Assembly (NCBI RefSeq): GCF_018327685.1
Contig: NZ_BNEL01000001.1
Location: 744,001 to 808,000 of the forward strand
Origin: Streptomyces sp. TS71-3
GTDB taxonomy: Bacteria; Actinomycetota; Actinomycetes; Streptomycetales; Streptomycetaceae
Reading direction: 5' to 3'
DNA length: 64,000 bases
The notes under the pieces are model-generated. The model did no database searches, had not been told where the DNA came from, and was given only the letters and a program-made list of their open reading frames with translations. The first letter of the stretch is position 1. Every line of letters begins with the position of its first letter. The position numbers and the translations under genes were made by a program. Shown in pieces: positions 53,887-63,865 of the stretch.

Positions 53887-54554
53887 CGGGCGAGCCCGGG
53901 GCGGCGGGACGCACGGCTGACGCGGTCGAGACGGCCGAGGTGGCCGGCACGGCAGCGGAGGGGCGCACGGCTGACGCGGTCGGCACCGGCGAGGCGGGGC
54001 GGACCGCTGCCGCGGCCGGTGCGGCCGAGGCGGGGCGGACGGCCGGCGGAGTCGGTGCGGCCGAGGCGGGGACGGGAACGGGCGCGGAGCCGGCGCCGTC
54101 CGGTGCGGGGGGCGGTACGGAGACGGGCACGGACAGTGCCGCCGCGCCGTCCGCCGGCGCGCGGCCGCAGCGCTCGCGCCGTTTCCCGCTGTTCACCAAG
54201 GACACCGCGCGCCCCGAGGGCGGCGGCCGTGCGGCGTCCGGGGACGCTCCGGCGCCGGCCCGCCAGTGGCCGGTGCTCACGGTGCTGCTGCTCTTCGGCC
54301 TCGGCCTCCTGCTGACCGCGTTCGACTTCTTCCGCGCCGGCACCCTGCTCGCCGGCCTCGGCCTGATCGGCGGCGCGCTGATGCGCTGGGCGCTGCCGTC
54401 GGTCGGCATGCTGGCGGTGCGCTCCCGCTTCACCGACATGGTCACCTACGGGGTGCTCGGTGTCGTGATAGCGCTCCTGGCGATGATGGCCCAGCCGCAC
54501 CCCTGGCTGGAGATACCGTTCCTGGACGACATGCTGCACTTCACCATCAAGTGA
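53883..54554 (+). CDS. DUF3017 membrane protein
   Basis: 223 aa from the GTG overlapping the folD stop (GTGA). About 110 residues of Ala/Glu/Gly/Thr-rich low complexity precede the conserved part: [40 protein letters not shown] and [17 protein letters not shown], three predicted helices. DUF3017 genes follow folD in Streptomyces; function is unknown. The long acidic leader makes the start slightly uncertain, but coupling supports it. Confidence 0.82.
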   Translation: MTGEPGAAGRTADAVETAEVAGTAAEGRTADAVGTGEAGRTAAAAGAAEAGRTAGGVGAAEAGTGTGAEPAPSGAGGGTETGTDSAAAPSAGARPQRSRRFPLFTKDTARPEGGGRAASGDAPAPARQWPVLTVLLLFGLGLLLTAFDFFRAGTLLAGLGLIGGALMRWALPSVGMLAVRSRFTDMVTYGVLGVVIALLAMMAQPHPWLEIPFLDDMLHFTIK

Positions 54555-54723
54555 ACTGAGGGGCCGGCCAGCGACTGAGGGGCCGGCCGGCGGTTCCGCC
54601 AACGCCCGTTCCGCGGCGCGGATTCCGTGAGCCGGATCTCATGAAGACTCGTGAGAAGCGGGGAATGCTTCGGCCGATCCGGGGAACGCGAGTCTTACCC
54701 CCACGGGAGTGGCCACACCCCCG

Positions 54724-54791
54724 ACGGCGGCCGCTCACGCCCCTCCCCGCCCGGGCGCTGAGCGGCCGCCGTTCTCATGCCCGGGCATGAG
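54724..54791. promoter_or_regulatory. inverted repeat plus 18-bp palindrome upstream of mdh
   Basis: ACGGCGGCCGCTCA (54724-54737) pairs with TGAGCGGCCGCCGT (54759-54772). It is followed at once by the perfect palindrome CTCATGCCCGGGCATGAG (54774-54791). They lie ~105 bp upstream of the candidate mdh -10. They could be operators or a terminator for the preceding operon. The rest of 54555-54979 shows no gene. Confidence 0.45.
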
Positions 54792-54896
54792 CGGCCACCG
54801 CTCCTCCGCGTCCGGGGGCGGTCGCGGGCCGCCGTTTCCGCGTCCGCCGCGGGGCGGGCCGGGCGCCCCTGCGCCGTCGGGCCGTGCCGGGCGCGA

Positions 54897-54902
54897 TAGC
54901 CT
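54897..54902 (+). promoter_or_regulatory. candidate -10 element for mdh
   Basis: TAGCCT within GCGATAGCCTG, ~78 nt before the start codon; the same 11-mer occurs upstream of sucC. No clear -35 was found. Confidence 0.35.
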
Positions 54903-54919
54903 GACCGCGGATCTCTTGA

Positions 54920-55969
<1,050 letters not shown>

Positions 55970-56050
55970 CCCCTCCTGGGTGGCCCCTTACGTGGGGGTG
56001 CCCCGAGAGGGGCGCGGGGCTGTGTTGATGTGCGGCTCCGCCGCGTGGGC

Positions 56051-56192
56051 GCGAGCAACCACGACTGGGGGCACCTCCCACGCCCTTCAGGCAGTGGGGG
56101 ACGTCAGGTCGTCACCGTCCCGGAGGGGCGGTTTCGGTCGTCTCCGGACCAACGGCCGGTGGCTGGTTGCTCGCGCAGTTCCCTGCGCCCCT
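56051..56192. repeat. composite intergenic repeat, variant with embedded mini-repeat
   Basis: Shares the core (GTCAGGTCGTCACCGTCCCG, TCCGGACCAA, GGTTGCTCGCGCAGTTCCCT) and right end of the elements at 45145-45273 and 62756-62883. Its left end lacks the GGGGAACTGCGC arm. The palindromic mini-repeat is inserted at 56065-56101. Confidence 0.75.
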
Positions 56193-56248
56193 TTTCCAGG
56201 CGTCCCTCACATCGCCGGACCGTAGATTCCCTCATCAAGGTGACGCTC

Positions 56249-56289
56249 ACGGTATTGCCGTGGCCATACCGTGCACTCCCCGCTAGTGT
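56249..56289 (+). promoter_or_regulatory. inverted repeat and candidate -10 before the membrane operon
   Basis: ACGGTAT (56249-56255), 10 nt, ATACCGT (56266-56272) covers the expected -35 region of a TAGTGT -10 (56284-56289), 86 nt upstream of the ATG at 56376. Arrangement suggests an operator; no regulator was recognised. Confidence 0.3.
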
Positions 56290-56375
56290 TCGAAACCGAC
56301 GCGTCAGCTCTGCCAACCCTGCCCTGTCCGGGCGGAGTTGGCCGGGGCATCATCGGGACATCGGGGGGTCCGGAG

Positions 56376-58241
56376 ATGGAGAGCGAGTCGTCTCGGCGGG
56401 CCGCGTGGCCCGTGCGGGACAGCAGGCACACCGAGGCCACCCGCCTGCTCTGCGCGGGCGCCCGCCTCAGCACCTCCTTCCGTACCCGTGTCATCGACGA
56501 ACTGGTGGGCCAGGCCCAGCGCCCCGTCGCCCCCTCCTATGGCGCCGACGTGCTCCCGGTGCTCGCCCACGCCCTCGGCGCCCGCCGCGAGGAGGCGCGC
56601 ACGGCCCTGCTGCTGCTCGCCGTCTGGGTGGGATTCCTGGTCTCCGACGCCGTCATGACCTGGGACGCGGTGTCGGATGCCTATGGCGGTGCCTATGGCG
56701 GCGACTCCCCCCTGTCCGCGATCGATCTCCCGCTGCTCCTCTTCCGGCCGGAGGCCGTCGCGGGGTTCCGCCCGGACGTCCAGGGACCCGGCCTCGTCTT
56801 CACCCAGCTGAGCTGGGCGCTGTCGTACGCGGTGGTCGTCGTCCTGCTGTGGTTCGCGCGGCAGGTGTCCGGGAGCACCGTGGAACTCCCGGCGGCACTC
56901 CGGAAGGCGCCCTTGCCCGGCTCCGTGAAGGGCGTGCGCAAGAACACCGCCTCCGTGCTGCGACTGCTCGCCGGCCTCCTCGCCGTCCTGTACGGGTACG
57001 CCGCCGTCAGGATGATCGCCGACACCCCGTACCCGGTCATCTTTCCGCTGCTGATCGCCGTCGTCGTCTGGTGGCACCGGTCGGTCCACCAGCGGAGCCT
57101 TCGTGCCTCCCTCTCCCGGCGCTCCTTCGCCGAGGCGGAGCCCCCGCGCCTGGCCGGCCGGTACGCGCACACGGCCGAGCTCATCCAGCGCGAGCAGCGT
57201 GCCTCGCTCACCCTCTACGACCCGCACCGCCCGTTCGTCGGCGCCGGCACCACGCGCAAGCCCTGGCTGGTCGTGCTGGAGCTCCAGCCCAGGGGTGGCG
57301 AGGACACCGAAGCAGACGGTGAGGAAGCCAAGACCGGGCCCGCGCCGGGCCCGGTACCGGCGCCGCGCGCGGCGGGCGAGGGACCTTCCGGGCACCCCTC
57401 GGGTGGGCCGGGGACTCTCACCGCACGCGACGTCATCGAGATGATCGAGCCCAAGCTGCGCGCCCTGCGCACGTCCACGGCGGCCACCAGCAAGGACCGG
57501 CTCCAGGCGCTGGAGATCGAGGAGTTCGTGTACCTGCCGTCCGGCGTCGGGCGCGACGAACTGCTGCACACGGCGGACGGCGCCCCGCCCAGGCCGATCC
57601 ATGACGCGGCCCAGGTCGCCCGGCACCTGGCCGAGTCCCTCGGCGAGGGCGGCGAGGCGCGCCGCCACTTCCTGCGGGTGAGGGTCGGCGCCTGGGACGA
57701 GCAGGTCGTCGTCTCCCTGCTGGTCAGGGTGCACACGCAGGGCGGCATGCTGGTCCTCGAAGTGGTGCCGCACGTACTGGGCCCGATCATCGCCGAGTTC
57801 CGGGCCGTCGACGCCCTGGTCGAGGCCGAGCCCGCAGGGCCCCTGCGGGACGGCATCGGGGCGGCCCTGGCGAGCCCCATGGAGGGGATGGCGATCGGCA
57901 TCGGCGCGCTGCGCACCCTGCGCTCCGAGCTCAGGCTGAGGCTGGCCCCGCCCCGGCTGGCCGCCCCTGACGCTCCCAGCGTCTCGCTGCGCGAGCTCGT
58001 CAGCACCGACGAGCTGTCGCTGCTCCAGGAAATGGACGTGACCCGTTACATCAGGACCCTCCAGGACCGGATCGGCGAGGGCGTCCGCGATGCCCTGCAC
58101 GCCCGCGGCTACCGCACCGACCGCCTGGAGCAGAACATCACCACCATCAACAGCAGCCTCTACATCGGCGAGATGTCCGGCGGCGCGGTGGCCACCGGCA
58201 CCCACGGCATGGCCACTCACAGGGAGGGGAGCACCGCATGA
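56376..58241 (+). CDS. four-helix membrane protein with cytoplasmic domain and C-terminal VATGTHG motif
   Basis: 621 aa. Four N-terminal helices (LLLLAVWVGFLVSDAVMTW, LSWALSYAVVVVLLWFA, LRLLAGLLAVLYGYAAV, VIFPLLIAVVVWW) precede a large soluble domain (about 240-580). That domain has LTLYDPHRPFVGAG and RVRVGAWDEQVVVSLLVRVH. The end carries NSSLYIGEMSGGAVATGTHG, closely matching a segment of the next protein. The ATG at 56376 follows a G-rich site and CGGAG; the stop overlaps the next ATG. No family was recognised. The shared motif suggests homotypic interaction with the small partner. Confidence 0.72.
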   Translation: MESESSRRAAWPVRDSRHTEATRLLCAGARLSTSFRTRVIDELVGQAQRPVAPSYGADVLPVLAHALGARREEARTALLLLAVWVGFLVSDAVMTWDAVSDAYGGAYGGDSPLSAIDLPLLLFRPEAVAGFRPDVQGPGLVFTQLSWALSYAVVVVLLWFARQVSGSTVELPAALRKAPLPGSVKGVRKNTASVLRLLAGLLAVLYGYAAVRMIADTPYPVIFPLLIAVVVWWHRSVHQRSLRASLSRRSFAEAEPPRLAGRYAHTAELIQREQRASLTLYDPHRPFVGAGTTRKPWLVVLELQPRGGEDTEADGEEAKTGPAPGPVPAPRAAGEGPSGHPSGGPGTLTARDVIEMIEPKLRALRTSTAATSKDRLQALEIEEFVYLPSGVGRDELLHTADGAPPRPIHDAAQVARHLAESLGEGGEARRHFLRVRVGAWDEQVVVSLLVRVHTQGGMLVLEVVPHVLGPIIAEFRAVDALVEAEPAGPLRDGIGAALASPMEGMAIGIGALRTLRSELRLRLAPPRLAAPDAPSVSLRELVSTDELSLLQEMDVTRYIRTLQDRIGEGVRDALHARGYRTDRLEQNITTINSSLYIGEMSGGAVATGTHGMATHREGSTA

Positions 58242-58681
58242 GCACCGACCACGACCCCGCCGCCCCCGGCGCGGGCACGCCCGCTCCCGGCGCACCGGCG
58301 GGGGCCGGGCAACCGGGCGGCACGTCCGTCACCATCAACTCGATGTCCGGCGGCTCCGTCGCCACCGGGGAGCACGGCAGGGCCGAGTCCACCAACGTCA
58401 CGGTCCAGGGGCTCGATCAGGCACATCAGGAGCTGCTGGCCGCCGTGGCCGAGCTGCGCCGGCAGCTGGCCGAGGCGCAGGCGGCGGGCTCCGAGGGTGC
58501 CGACAGCGGGCTCCTCGCCCAACTCACCGAGGTCCAGGGGGAGATCACCGCGCACGGCCAGGCGCCACGGCCGCTGCTGGCCCGCCTGCTGGCCGGTCTC
58601 GCCGCGTACGGCCCGGCGGCGGGCGCGGCCGCCTCCGCCGTGGCCACCGTCATCCAGGCGCTGGCGCCGCTGCTCGGCTAG
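58238..58681 (+). CDS. small protein sharing the SGGSVATGEHG motif
   Basis: 147 aa. After a Pro/Ala/Gly leader comes VTINSMSGGSVATGEHGRAE, then a predicted coiled coil (about 65-95, LLAAVAELRRQLAEAQ) and a hydrophobic Ala-rich C-terminus (AAGAAASAVATVIQALAPLL). The motif copies that at the end of the upstream membrane protein. Its ATG overlaps that gene's stop (ATGA), implying stoichiometric coupled synthesis. Leader-motif-helix layout resembles bacterial amyloid-signalling adaptors, but this is inference. Confidence 0.7.
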   Translation: MSTDHDPAAPGAGTPAPGAPAGAGQPGGTSVTINSMSGGSVATGEHGRAESTNVTVQGLDQAHQELLAAVAELRRQLAEAQAAGSEGADSGLLAQLTEVQGEITAHGQAPRPLLARLLAGLAAYGPAAGAAASAVATVIQALAPLLG

Positions 58682-58750
58682 GAGCGGCGCCCCGGCGCGG
58701 ACCACCGGCTCGTGGACCGTTCCGGGCACCGTTACACCAAGGGGGACGAG

Positions 58751-59548
58751 ATGGTCAGACGCTTCGACGCCGACCGCCAGGAATGGGCGAGCGATGAGCA
58801 GGAGGACCGGCTCGGCGAGCTGCGTCGCCGTGACGCGCTGCGCCAGCGGCAGGCGCTGCTGGTGTCGGTCGCGGTCCTCGCCGTCTGCGGCATCGGCTTC
58901 GGCACCTACGCGCTCGGGTGGAAGGACGAGCCGAAGCCGCCCGCGGCCCAGCCGAGCCGGCCGCCCGGTTCCGGTGCGACGGCGGGCGGCGGCAGCGGAT
59001 CGCCGACGCCCTACCCGTCGGAGCCGTCCTCGCCCGCATCGACGGGCGCGCCCGCCGGATACCAGGTGGACGAGGACACCGAGGGCTTCCGCATAGCCGT
59101 GCCCGACGGCTGGCAGCGCTCCACCGCGGGCTCCGCCTACGGCTTCCCGATCGTCAACTACCGCAGCTCCGACGGTTCCCGCAGGCTCCAGGTCTACGAG
59201 GTGCAGGAGTCCTCGCCGGACGAGTCGCTGCAGACGTTCCTGGAGCAGGTCCCGAAGTCCGAGGGGTTCAAGAAGCTGTCCCTGGAGGAGATGCCGGACG
59301 CCGAGGGCCGCCCCGGCGCCCGCCTCGAATACGTCACCGACAAGCTCACCGCCGAGCCCGACATCGGCGGCTGGCACGTCGTCGACCACCGCTTCGAGGC
59401 GGCGGACGGCAAGCTGTACGCGCTCGCCTCCTACGGTGCGGAGGCGGACGGCAGGGCCGATGAGACCCAGGTGCTGAACACGGCGCTGGCGTGGTTCTGC
59501 CCGCCGCTCACCGAGTGCGAAGCGCCTGCGGCGGGCTTGGGCCGATAG
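58751..59548 (+). CDS. single-pass membrane protein with extracytoplasmic domain
   Basis: 265 aa. A basic/acidic cytoplasmic N-terminus (about 1-38) precedes one helix (ALLVSVAVLAVCGIGFGTYA) and a Pro/Ser/Gly-rich linker. The ~150-residue outer domain has VDEDTEGFRIAVPDGWQRS, GSRRLQVYEVQESSPDESL and LEYVTDKLT. This resembles the serine/threonine-kinase-associated and DUF-type sensor domains common in Streptomyces, but none is firmly identified. GGGGGACG precedes the ATG. It follows the two previous genes by 69 bp, probably as the third gene of the operon. Confidence 0.75.
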   Translation: MVRRFDADRQEWASDEQEDRLGELRRRDALRQRQALLVSVAVLAVCGIGFGTYALGWKDEPKPPAAQPSRPPGSGATAGGGSGSPTPYPSEPSSPASTGAPAGYQVDEDTEGFRIAVPDGWQRSTAGSAYGFPIVNYRSSDGSRRLQVYEVQESSPDESLQTFLEQVPKSEGFKKLSLEEMPDAEGRPGARLEYVTDKLTAEPDIGGWHVVDHRFEAADGKLYALASYGAEADGRADETQVLNTALAWFCPPLTECEAPAAGLGR

Positions 59549-59629
59549 AGACTGCCCCTTCGGGGCGTCTCCGTCCCAGAGGGACAGCCTGCGTCGTGTC
59601 CGGACCACCGGTGGCTGGTCGGTTGCTCG

Positions 59630-59667
59630 CTCCCCCACTGCCTCAAGGGCGTGGGAGGTACCCCCAC
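59630..59667. repeat. palindromic mini-repeat in a degenerate composite repeat
   Basis: CTCCCCCACTGCCTCAAGGG-type copy of the element at 19765-19802, replacing the right-arm region of a composite repeat remnant (59549-59690) that still shows GTCGTGTCCGGACCACCGG. The remaining DNA to 59852 is presumably the promoter of the hydrolase gene. Confidence 0.75.
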
Positions 59668-59852
59668 CCCGCGCCCCTTCGGGGCGCCGGGCGTACCCGG
59701 CACAACCAGTTATCCGCAGTGCGGAACATGCCGGTAACAAGACCGCCGCGCGAGGGCCACAGACCGGCCATACGTTACGATCCGCCCGGCGTTGGCCAAG
59801 GCTTGGGGGTGGCGGCGGGCTCGTTCGGTCCGCTCAGAGTGAGGCTGTCACC

Positions 59853-62705
59853 TTGTCACACGTCACCTGCCGCAAGAGACGGGCGGGGCGTTCGCTCCGC
59901 GTCGCCGCCGTGCTCGTCCTCGGGGCCCTCGGCGTCAGCCAGGCCAACGGGGCCGCCGCCGCGGGCGAACCGGCCGCCGGCCACCCCTGGTCCGTGACCC
60001 GTGTCGCGGGCGGCTTCCGTGTCACCCTCGACCTCGACAAGCCGCTGCCCATGACCGCCGACGTCCCGACGCTCTCGGCGGACGGCACCCCCCTCGGCCC
60101 CGCGACGGAGTCGGCCGACGGCACGTCCCTGTCGCTCGTCACCACCGACCCCTCGGTGCTGCATGCGGCGTCGGTGACCACCGGGGCCGCCACCACACCG
60201 TCCGGCACCGGCCCGGCGTCCCCCGCCCGCCCCCCGGCCGAGCCCGAGGCGCCCGGGGCACCGAAGACGCTCCCGGCGGACCCGTCGGAGCCCGGTCACC
60301 ACCATGTCTCCGAGGCTGTCTACGACTTCGGCGACCAGGCGATACCCCTGCTCAACACAGGCGGCATCCGGGGCGAGCTGGAGGGCAAGGTCTACCTGCC
60401 CGACGGCCCCGGCAGGAAGCCCGTCGTGATCTTCGAGCACGGCCGCCACACCTCCTGCTACGGGCCCGGCAAGCCCAACCCCGCCGCGTGGCCCTGCCGC
60501 ACCTCGCCCGACAGCACGGAACAGCGCTCGCCCGTCCCCAGCTACCTGGGGTACGACGCGCCCGCCCGCGCCCTCGCGAGCAACGGATACGCCGTCGTCT
60601 CCGTGTCGGCGAACGCGATCAACGCCACCGACAACCAGCTCGCCGCCGACTACGGCGCCCAGGCCCGCGGCGAGCTGATCCTCGACACCCTGCGGATGCT
60701 GAAGAAGGCCGACGCCCGCCAGAGCGTCGTCTACCACGACGCGTTCACCGGCCGCGACGTCAGCCTCGCGCAGGCGCTCGACGGAGACATCACGCCGTCC
60801 GACCTCGCCGGCAGGCTCGATCTCCACGACGTCGGGATCATGGGGCACTCCCGCGGTGGCGAGGGCGTCGTGGCCGCCGCCACGCTCAACGACGCCCTGC
60901 CCGTCCCGGAGCAGTTCGGGATCAAGGCGGTGCTGCCGCTCGCGCCCGTCGACTACGACCGGATCTCCCTGCCGAACGCGGCGACGGCGACGGTGCTGCC
61001 GTACTGCGACGGCGACGTGGAGAACCTGATGGGCCAGCACATCGTCGACGACTCGCGGCATGCCTTCGACGACGACGTGCTGCGCTCCGCGGTGCTCGTG
61101 ATGGGCGCCAACCACAACTTCTTCAACACCATCTGGACGCCGGGCGGCTTTCCCGCCGGCACCGCCGACGACTGGGCGGCGGCCGACGGCGCCGACGACC
61201 CCGTGTGCGACCCCTCGTCCGCGACGACGACACGGCTCACCCCGCAGCAGCAGGTCGACGTCGGCACCGCCTACGTCTCGGGCTTCTTCCGGCTCACGCT
61301 CGGCGGGGAGAAGCAGTTCCAGCCGATGTTCGACGGCTCGGACGTGATGCCGCCCTCGACGCCGTTCGCGCACGTCACCGTGGCCGCGACCCAGCCCGCG
61401 AGGTCCCGCGTCGGCATCAGCACCTTCGAGCACGCCTCCGCCGCTGTCCGCACCGCAGGCGACGCCACCGCCGCGGTCTGCGAGGGCATGGGCGGCACCG
61501 GAGGCGTCACGCTCGGGCAGCCGCTGCCGTCCTGCTCCACCGGCCTCAGCGAGGCCGCGGTGCCGCACTGGTCGCCGGCGCTGTGGGCGTGGAACGTGCC
61601 GGCCTCGCCGATGCTGCACATGACGTGGACGTCGGCGAGCGGCCGGGTGCGCGTGGCGGTCCCGGCGGGCGCGCGGGACGTGCGCCGGTTCCAGCAGCTG
61701 TCGGTGAAGATGGCCGCGGACGAGTCGGTGGCCACCGCGACCGACCTGGCGGTCACCGTCGCGGACGGCTCCGGGCACACGTGGTCCTCGCCCGTCTCCG
61801 CGCTCAACGCACAGGCGGTGACCCGGATGCCGGGGGTCAGCTCGCCGTGGCTGCGCAAGGTGATCCTGCGGCAGGTGACCATCCCCACGTCCGCGCTGCA
61901 CGGTCTGAACATGCGGGACATCCGCGAGGTGCGGTTCTCCGCGACGAAGGGCGCTCCGTCGGGCGGCGTCTACCTCTCCGACCTCTCGGTGGAGGACCGG
62001 GCGGTCGGCGCGCGGGTTCCCGAGCGGCTGGCGGGTGTGGACGTGGTACCGGCCCGCGTCGACGAGGGGTCGGGGCCCGGCACCGCCGAGGTGGCCGCCG
62101 TGCTGTCCAGGCCGGTGGACCACCCGGTCACCGCGTACGTCAGCGCGTTCGGGGCTGCGGGCGGCAGGGCCGGGGACGCGATGCACGAGGTGGCCTTCGC
62201 ACCGGGGCAGGTGTGCGTCGCGGTGCGGGTGCCCACGTACGGGGACACCGTGCCGAGCGCCACCGCGACCACGTCGTTCAAGGTCTCGGCGACCGACGTG
62301 TCCGGGGCGGTCATGGGCGACAAGGGCTTCGGCACCCTCACCGTGCGCGAGGACGACGGGGTCACCGCCGGTGACCCGGCGCCCGCCTTCGGCGTCCCCG
62401 GCGACGCCTGCGCCGAGTACGCGGCCTCGCGGACGCCGGGCAGGCTCGACGTCGGCGGGCCCGTCACGGCCGGTGCCACCACGCCCGTGACGGCACGCGG
62501 CTACCGGTCCGGGGAGAGCGTCGAGTTCCGCCTCGGCGCGACGTCACTGGGCAGGGCGGTGGCGGACCGCCACGGCACGGTGGCCTTCGCGGCACGGATA
62601 CCGGCGGGCGCTCCTGCCGGGGCGACGACGATGACGGCGACCGGTGCGGGTTCCGCGCATGCGGACACGGCGACGGTTCGGGTACGGGTGCGCGGCGCGC
62701 GCTGA
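59853..62705 (+). CDS. secreted alpha/beta hydrolase with C-terminal beta domains
   Basis: 950 aa from a TTG at 59853, preceded by GTGAGG. A Sec signal peptide (RRAGRSLRVAAVLVLGALGV, cleavage near AAAA) is followed by a beta-rich N-region. The alpha/beta-hydrolase part has PVVIFEHGRHTSCYG and the nucleophile elbow GHSRGG with Ser333. NHNFFNT is a possible catalytic-His region. The remaining ~500 residues look like beta-sandwich and Calx-beta-like modules (RVDEGSGPGTAEVAAVLSRP, DDGVTAGDPAPAF). The substrate is unknown; a secreted esterase or peptidase acting on large substrates is plausible. Confidence 0.82.
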   Translation: MSHVTCRKRRAGRSLRVAAVLVLGALGVSQANGAAAAGEPAAGHPWSVTRVAGGFRVTLDLDKPLPMTADVPTLSADGTPLGPATESADGTSLSLVTTDPSVLHAASVTTGAATTPSGTGPASPARPPAEPEAPGAPKTLPADPSEPGHHHVSEAVYDFGDQAIPLLNTGGIRGELEGKVYLPDGPGRKPVVIFEHGRHTSCYGPGKPNPAAWPCRTSPDSTEQRSPVPSYLGYDAPARALASNGYAVVSVSANAINATDNQLAADYGAQARGELILDTLRMLKKADARQSVVYHDAFTGRDVSLAQALDGDITPSDLAGRLDLHDVGIMGHSRGGEGVVAAATLNDALPVPEQFGIKAVLPLAPVDYDRISLPNAATATVLPYCDGDVENLMGQHIVDDSRHAFDDDVLRSAVLVMGANHNFFNTIWTPGGFPAGTADDWAAADGADDPVCDPSSATTTRLTPQQQVDVGTAYVSGFFRLTLGGEKQFQPMFDGSDVMPPSTPFAHVTVAATQPARSRVGISTFEHASAAVRTAGDATAAVCEGMGGTGGVTLGQPLPSCSTGLSEAAVPHWSPALWAWNVPASPMLHMTWTSASGRVRVAVPAGARDVRRFQQLSVKMAADESVATATDLAVTVADGSGHTWSSPVSALNAQAVTRMPGVSSPWLRKVILRQVTIPTSALHGLNMRDIREVRFSATKGAPSGGVYLSDLSVEDRAVGARVPERLAGVDVVPARVDEGSGPGTAEVAAVLSRPVDHPVTAYVSAFGAAGGRAGDAMHEVAFAPGQVCVAVRVPTYGDTVPSATATTSFKVSATDVSGAVMGDKGFGTLTVREDDGVTAGDPAPAFGVPGDACAEYAASRTPGRLDVGGPVTAGATTPVTARGYRSGESVEFRLGATSLGRAVADRHGTVAFAARIPAGAPAGATTMTATGAGSAHADTATVRVRVRGAR

Positions 62706-62755
62706 GCCCCGGCGTGGGGCGCCCTTGGAGTCTCGGGTGCCCCCGGCCTACCCCC

Positions 62756-62883
62756 AGGGGTGCGGGGAACTGCGCGACTGGCCACGACGTGACCGCCGGG
62801 TCGTCGCCGTCCCGAGGGGGCTGGTTCTGTCGTGTCTGGACCACCTGCCGGCAGTGGTTGCTCGCGCAGTTCCCCGCGCCCCT
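62756..62883. repeat. 128-bp composite intergenic repeat with inverted ends
   Basis: AGGGGTGCGGGGAACTGCGC at the left and GCGCAGTTCCCCGCGCCCCT at the right are inverted repeats. The core is about 80% identical by eye to the element at 45145-45273. It lies between convergent genes ending at 62705 and 62960, so it may act as a bidirectional terminator. Confidence 0.85.
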
Positions 62884-62959
62884 GTAGGGCGGGGCTGCGC
62901 CCCGGCCCAGGGGTAGGCCGGTCCGCCGGCACGAAGCACTCGCCCGGCCGGGCGCGCCC

Positions 62960-63865
62960 CTATCCCGACGACAGTCGGGACTCCAGCTTTGCCACGTCGA
63001 CCGAGTCCGAGGACGGCGGCGTTTTCGTCTGGACCGGCTTGTTGTAGTCCGACAGGGTGACGTCCACGTTCGCCTGGCTGCTGTGGACGGTGGCCCGCAG
63101 CGGGAACGGGGTGCCCACCGCCGAGACGAAGACCGTGCTGGACCTGCCGCTGCGCGAGCCGGAGAGCGGCACGGTGCGGGTGCCCGCGACCAGGGTGGCG
63201 CGGCCCTTGTGCAGCGCGCCCACACCCATGGCGGCGGTCTGCACCTGCTTGCGGAAGCCGTTCAGGTCGCACAGCCGTGCCGCCGACTGGAGGAAGTTGC
63301 TGCTGGTCGTGCCGTGCACCCAGCGGCCGTGCAGGAACGACGCGGCGCTCCGGCCGGTCTTCCCGGGGAGCTGGGTCTTCCAGAAGGTGTCGTTGGGCCG
63401 CAGCCAGACCTGGTTGCCGCGTTTGACCAGGGAGACCTGGCCGCCGTTGCTGTAGCCGAGGCCCGCCGTGCAGTCGCCCTTCCGGTCCAGGCGCAGGTCG
63501 GTGGAGCTGGGCCGGCGCGGGTCGGAGCGCGCCGACTTGTCGTTCAGGTGGGCGTGCAGCGAGGAGGCGCCCTGGAGGGCCTTGCTGCTCCTGCCGGCGA
63601 TCTGCTGGGCGCTCTGCTTCTCGATGCCGTTGCTGCCGCCGCTGGTGGCCGGGGCGGCATGCGGCGTCCGCGGCTCGGCGCCCGCGGAGCTGGGCGTGGC
63701 GGGCAGCGCGGCCAGCGCGACGGCGGCGCAGCTCACCGTGGTGAGGAGCCCGTACCCGGCCAGGCGGGGCCCTCGCCGGCGCGCGGAGCCGGCCCGCCGG
63801 TACTCCGGCAGAGACCGCCGGTCCGTCCGCTCGGACCTCGGTTTCCTGGGCGACGTCGATGCCAT
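62960..63865 (-). CDS. secreted protein of unknown function (LppX/LprG-like size and layout)
   Basis: 301 aa. A long Arg-rich n-region (RKPRSERTDRRSLPEYRRAG) precedes a hydrophobic core (LAGYGLLTTVSCAAVALAAL) and an SSAGA cleavage-type site. No good lipobox is present. The mature part has SSKALQGASSLHAHLNDKSA and TDLRLDRKGDCTAGLGYSNG, then QVSLVKRGNQVWLRPNDTFW. This resembles Streptomyces proteins related to the LppX/LprAFG lipoprotein fold, which binds lipids. AGGAGGTCC precedes the ATG. The 135 bp beyond it to the window end show no supported gene. Confidence 0.75.
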   Translation of the reverse strand: MASTSPRKPRSERTDRRSLPEYRRAGSARRRGPRLAGYGLLTTVSCAAVALAALPATPSSAGAEPRTPHAAPATSGGSNGIEKQSAQQIAGRSSKALQGASSLHAHLNDKSARSDPRRPSSTDLRLDRKGDCTAGLGYSNGGQVSLVKRGNQVWLRPNDTFWKTQLPGKTGRSAASFLHGRWVHGTTSSNFLQSAARLCDLNGFRKQVQTAAMGVGALHKGRATLVAGTRTVPLSGSRSGRSSTVFVSAVGTPFPLRATVHSSQANVDVTLSDYNKPVQTKTPPSSDSVDVAKLESRLSSG

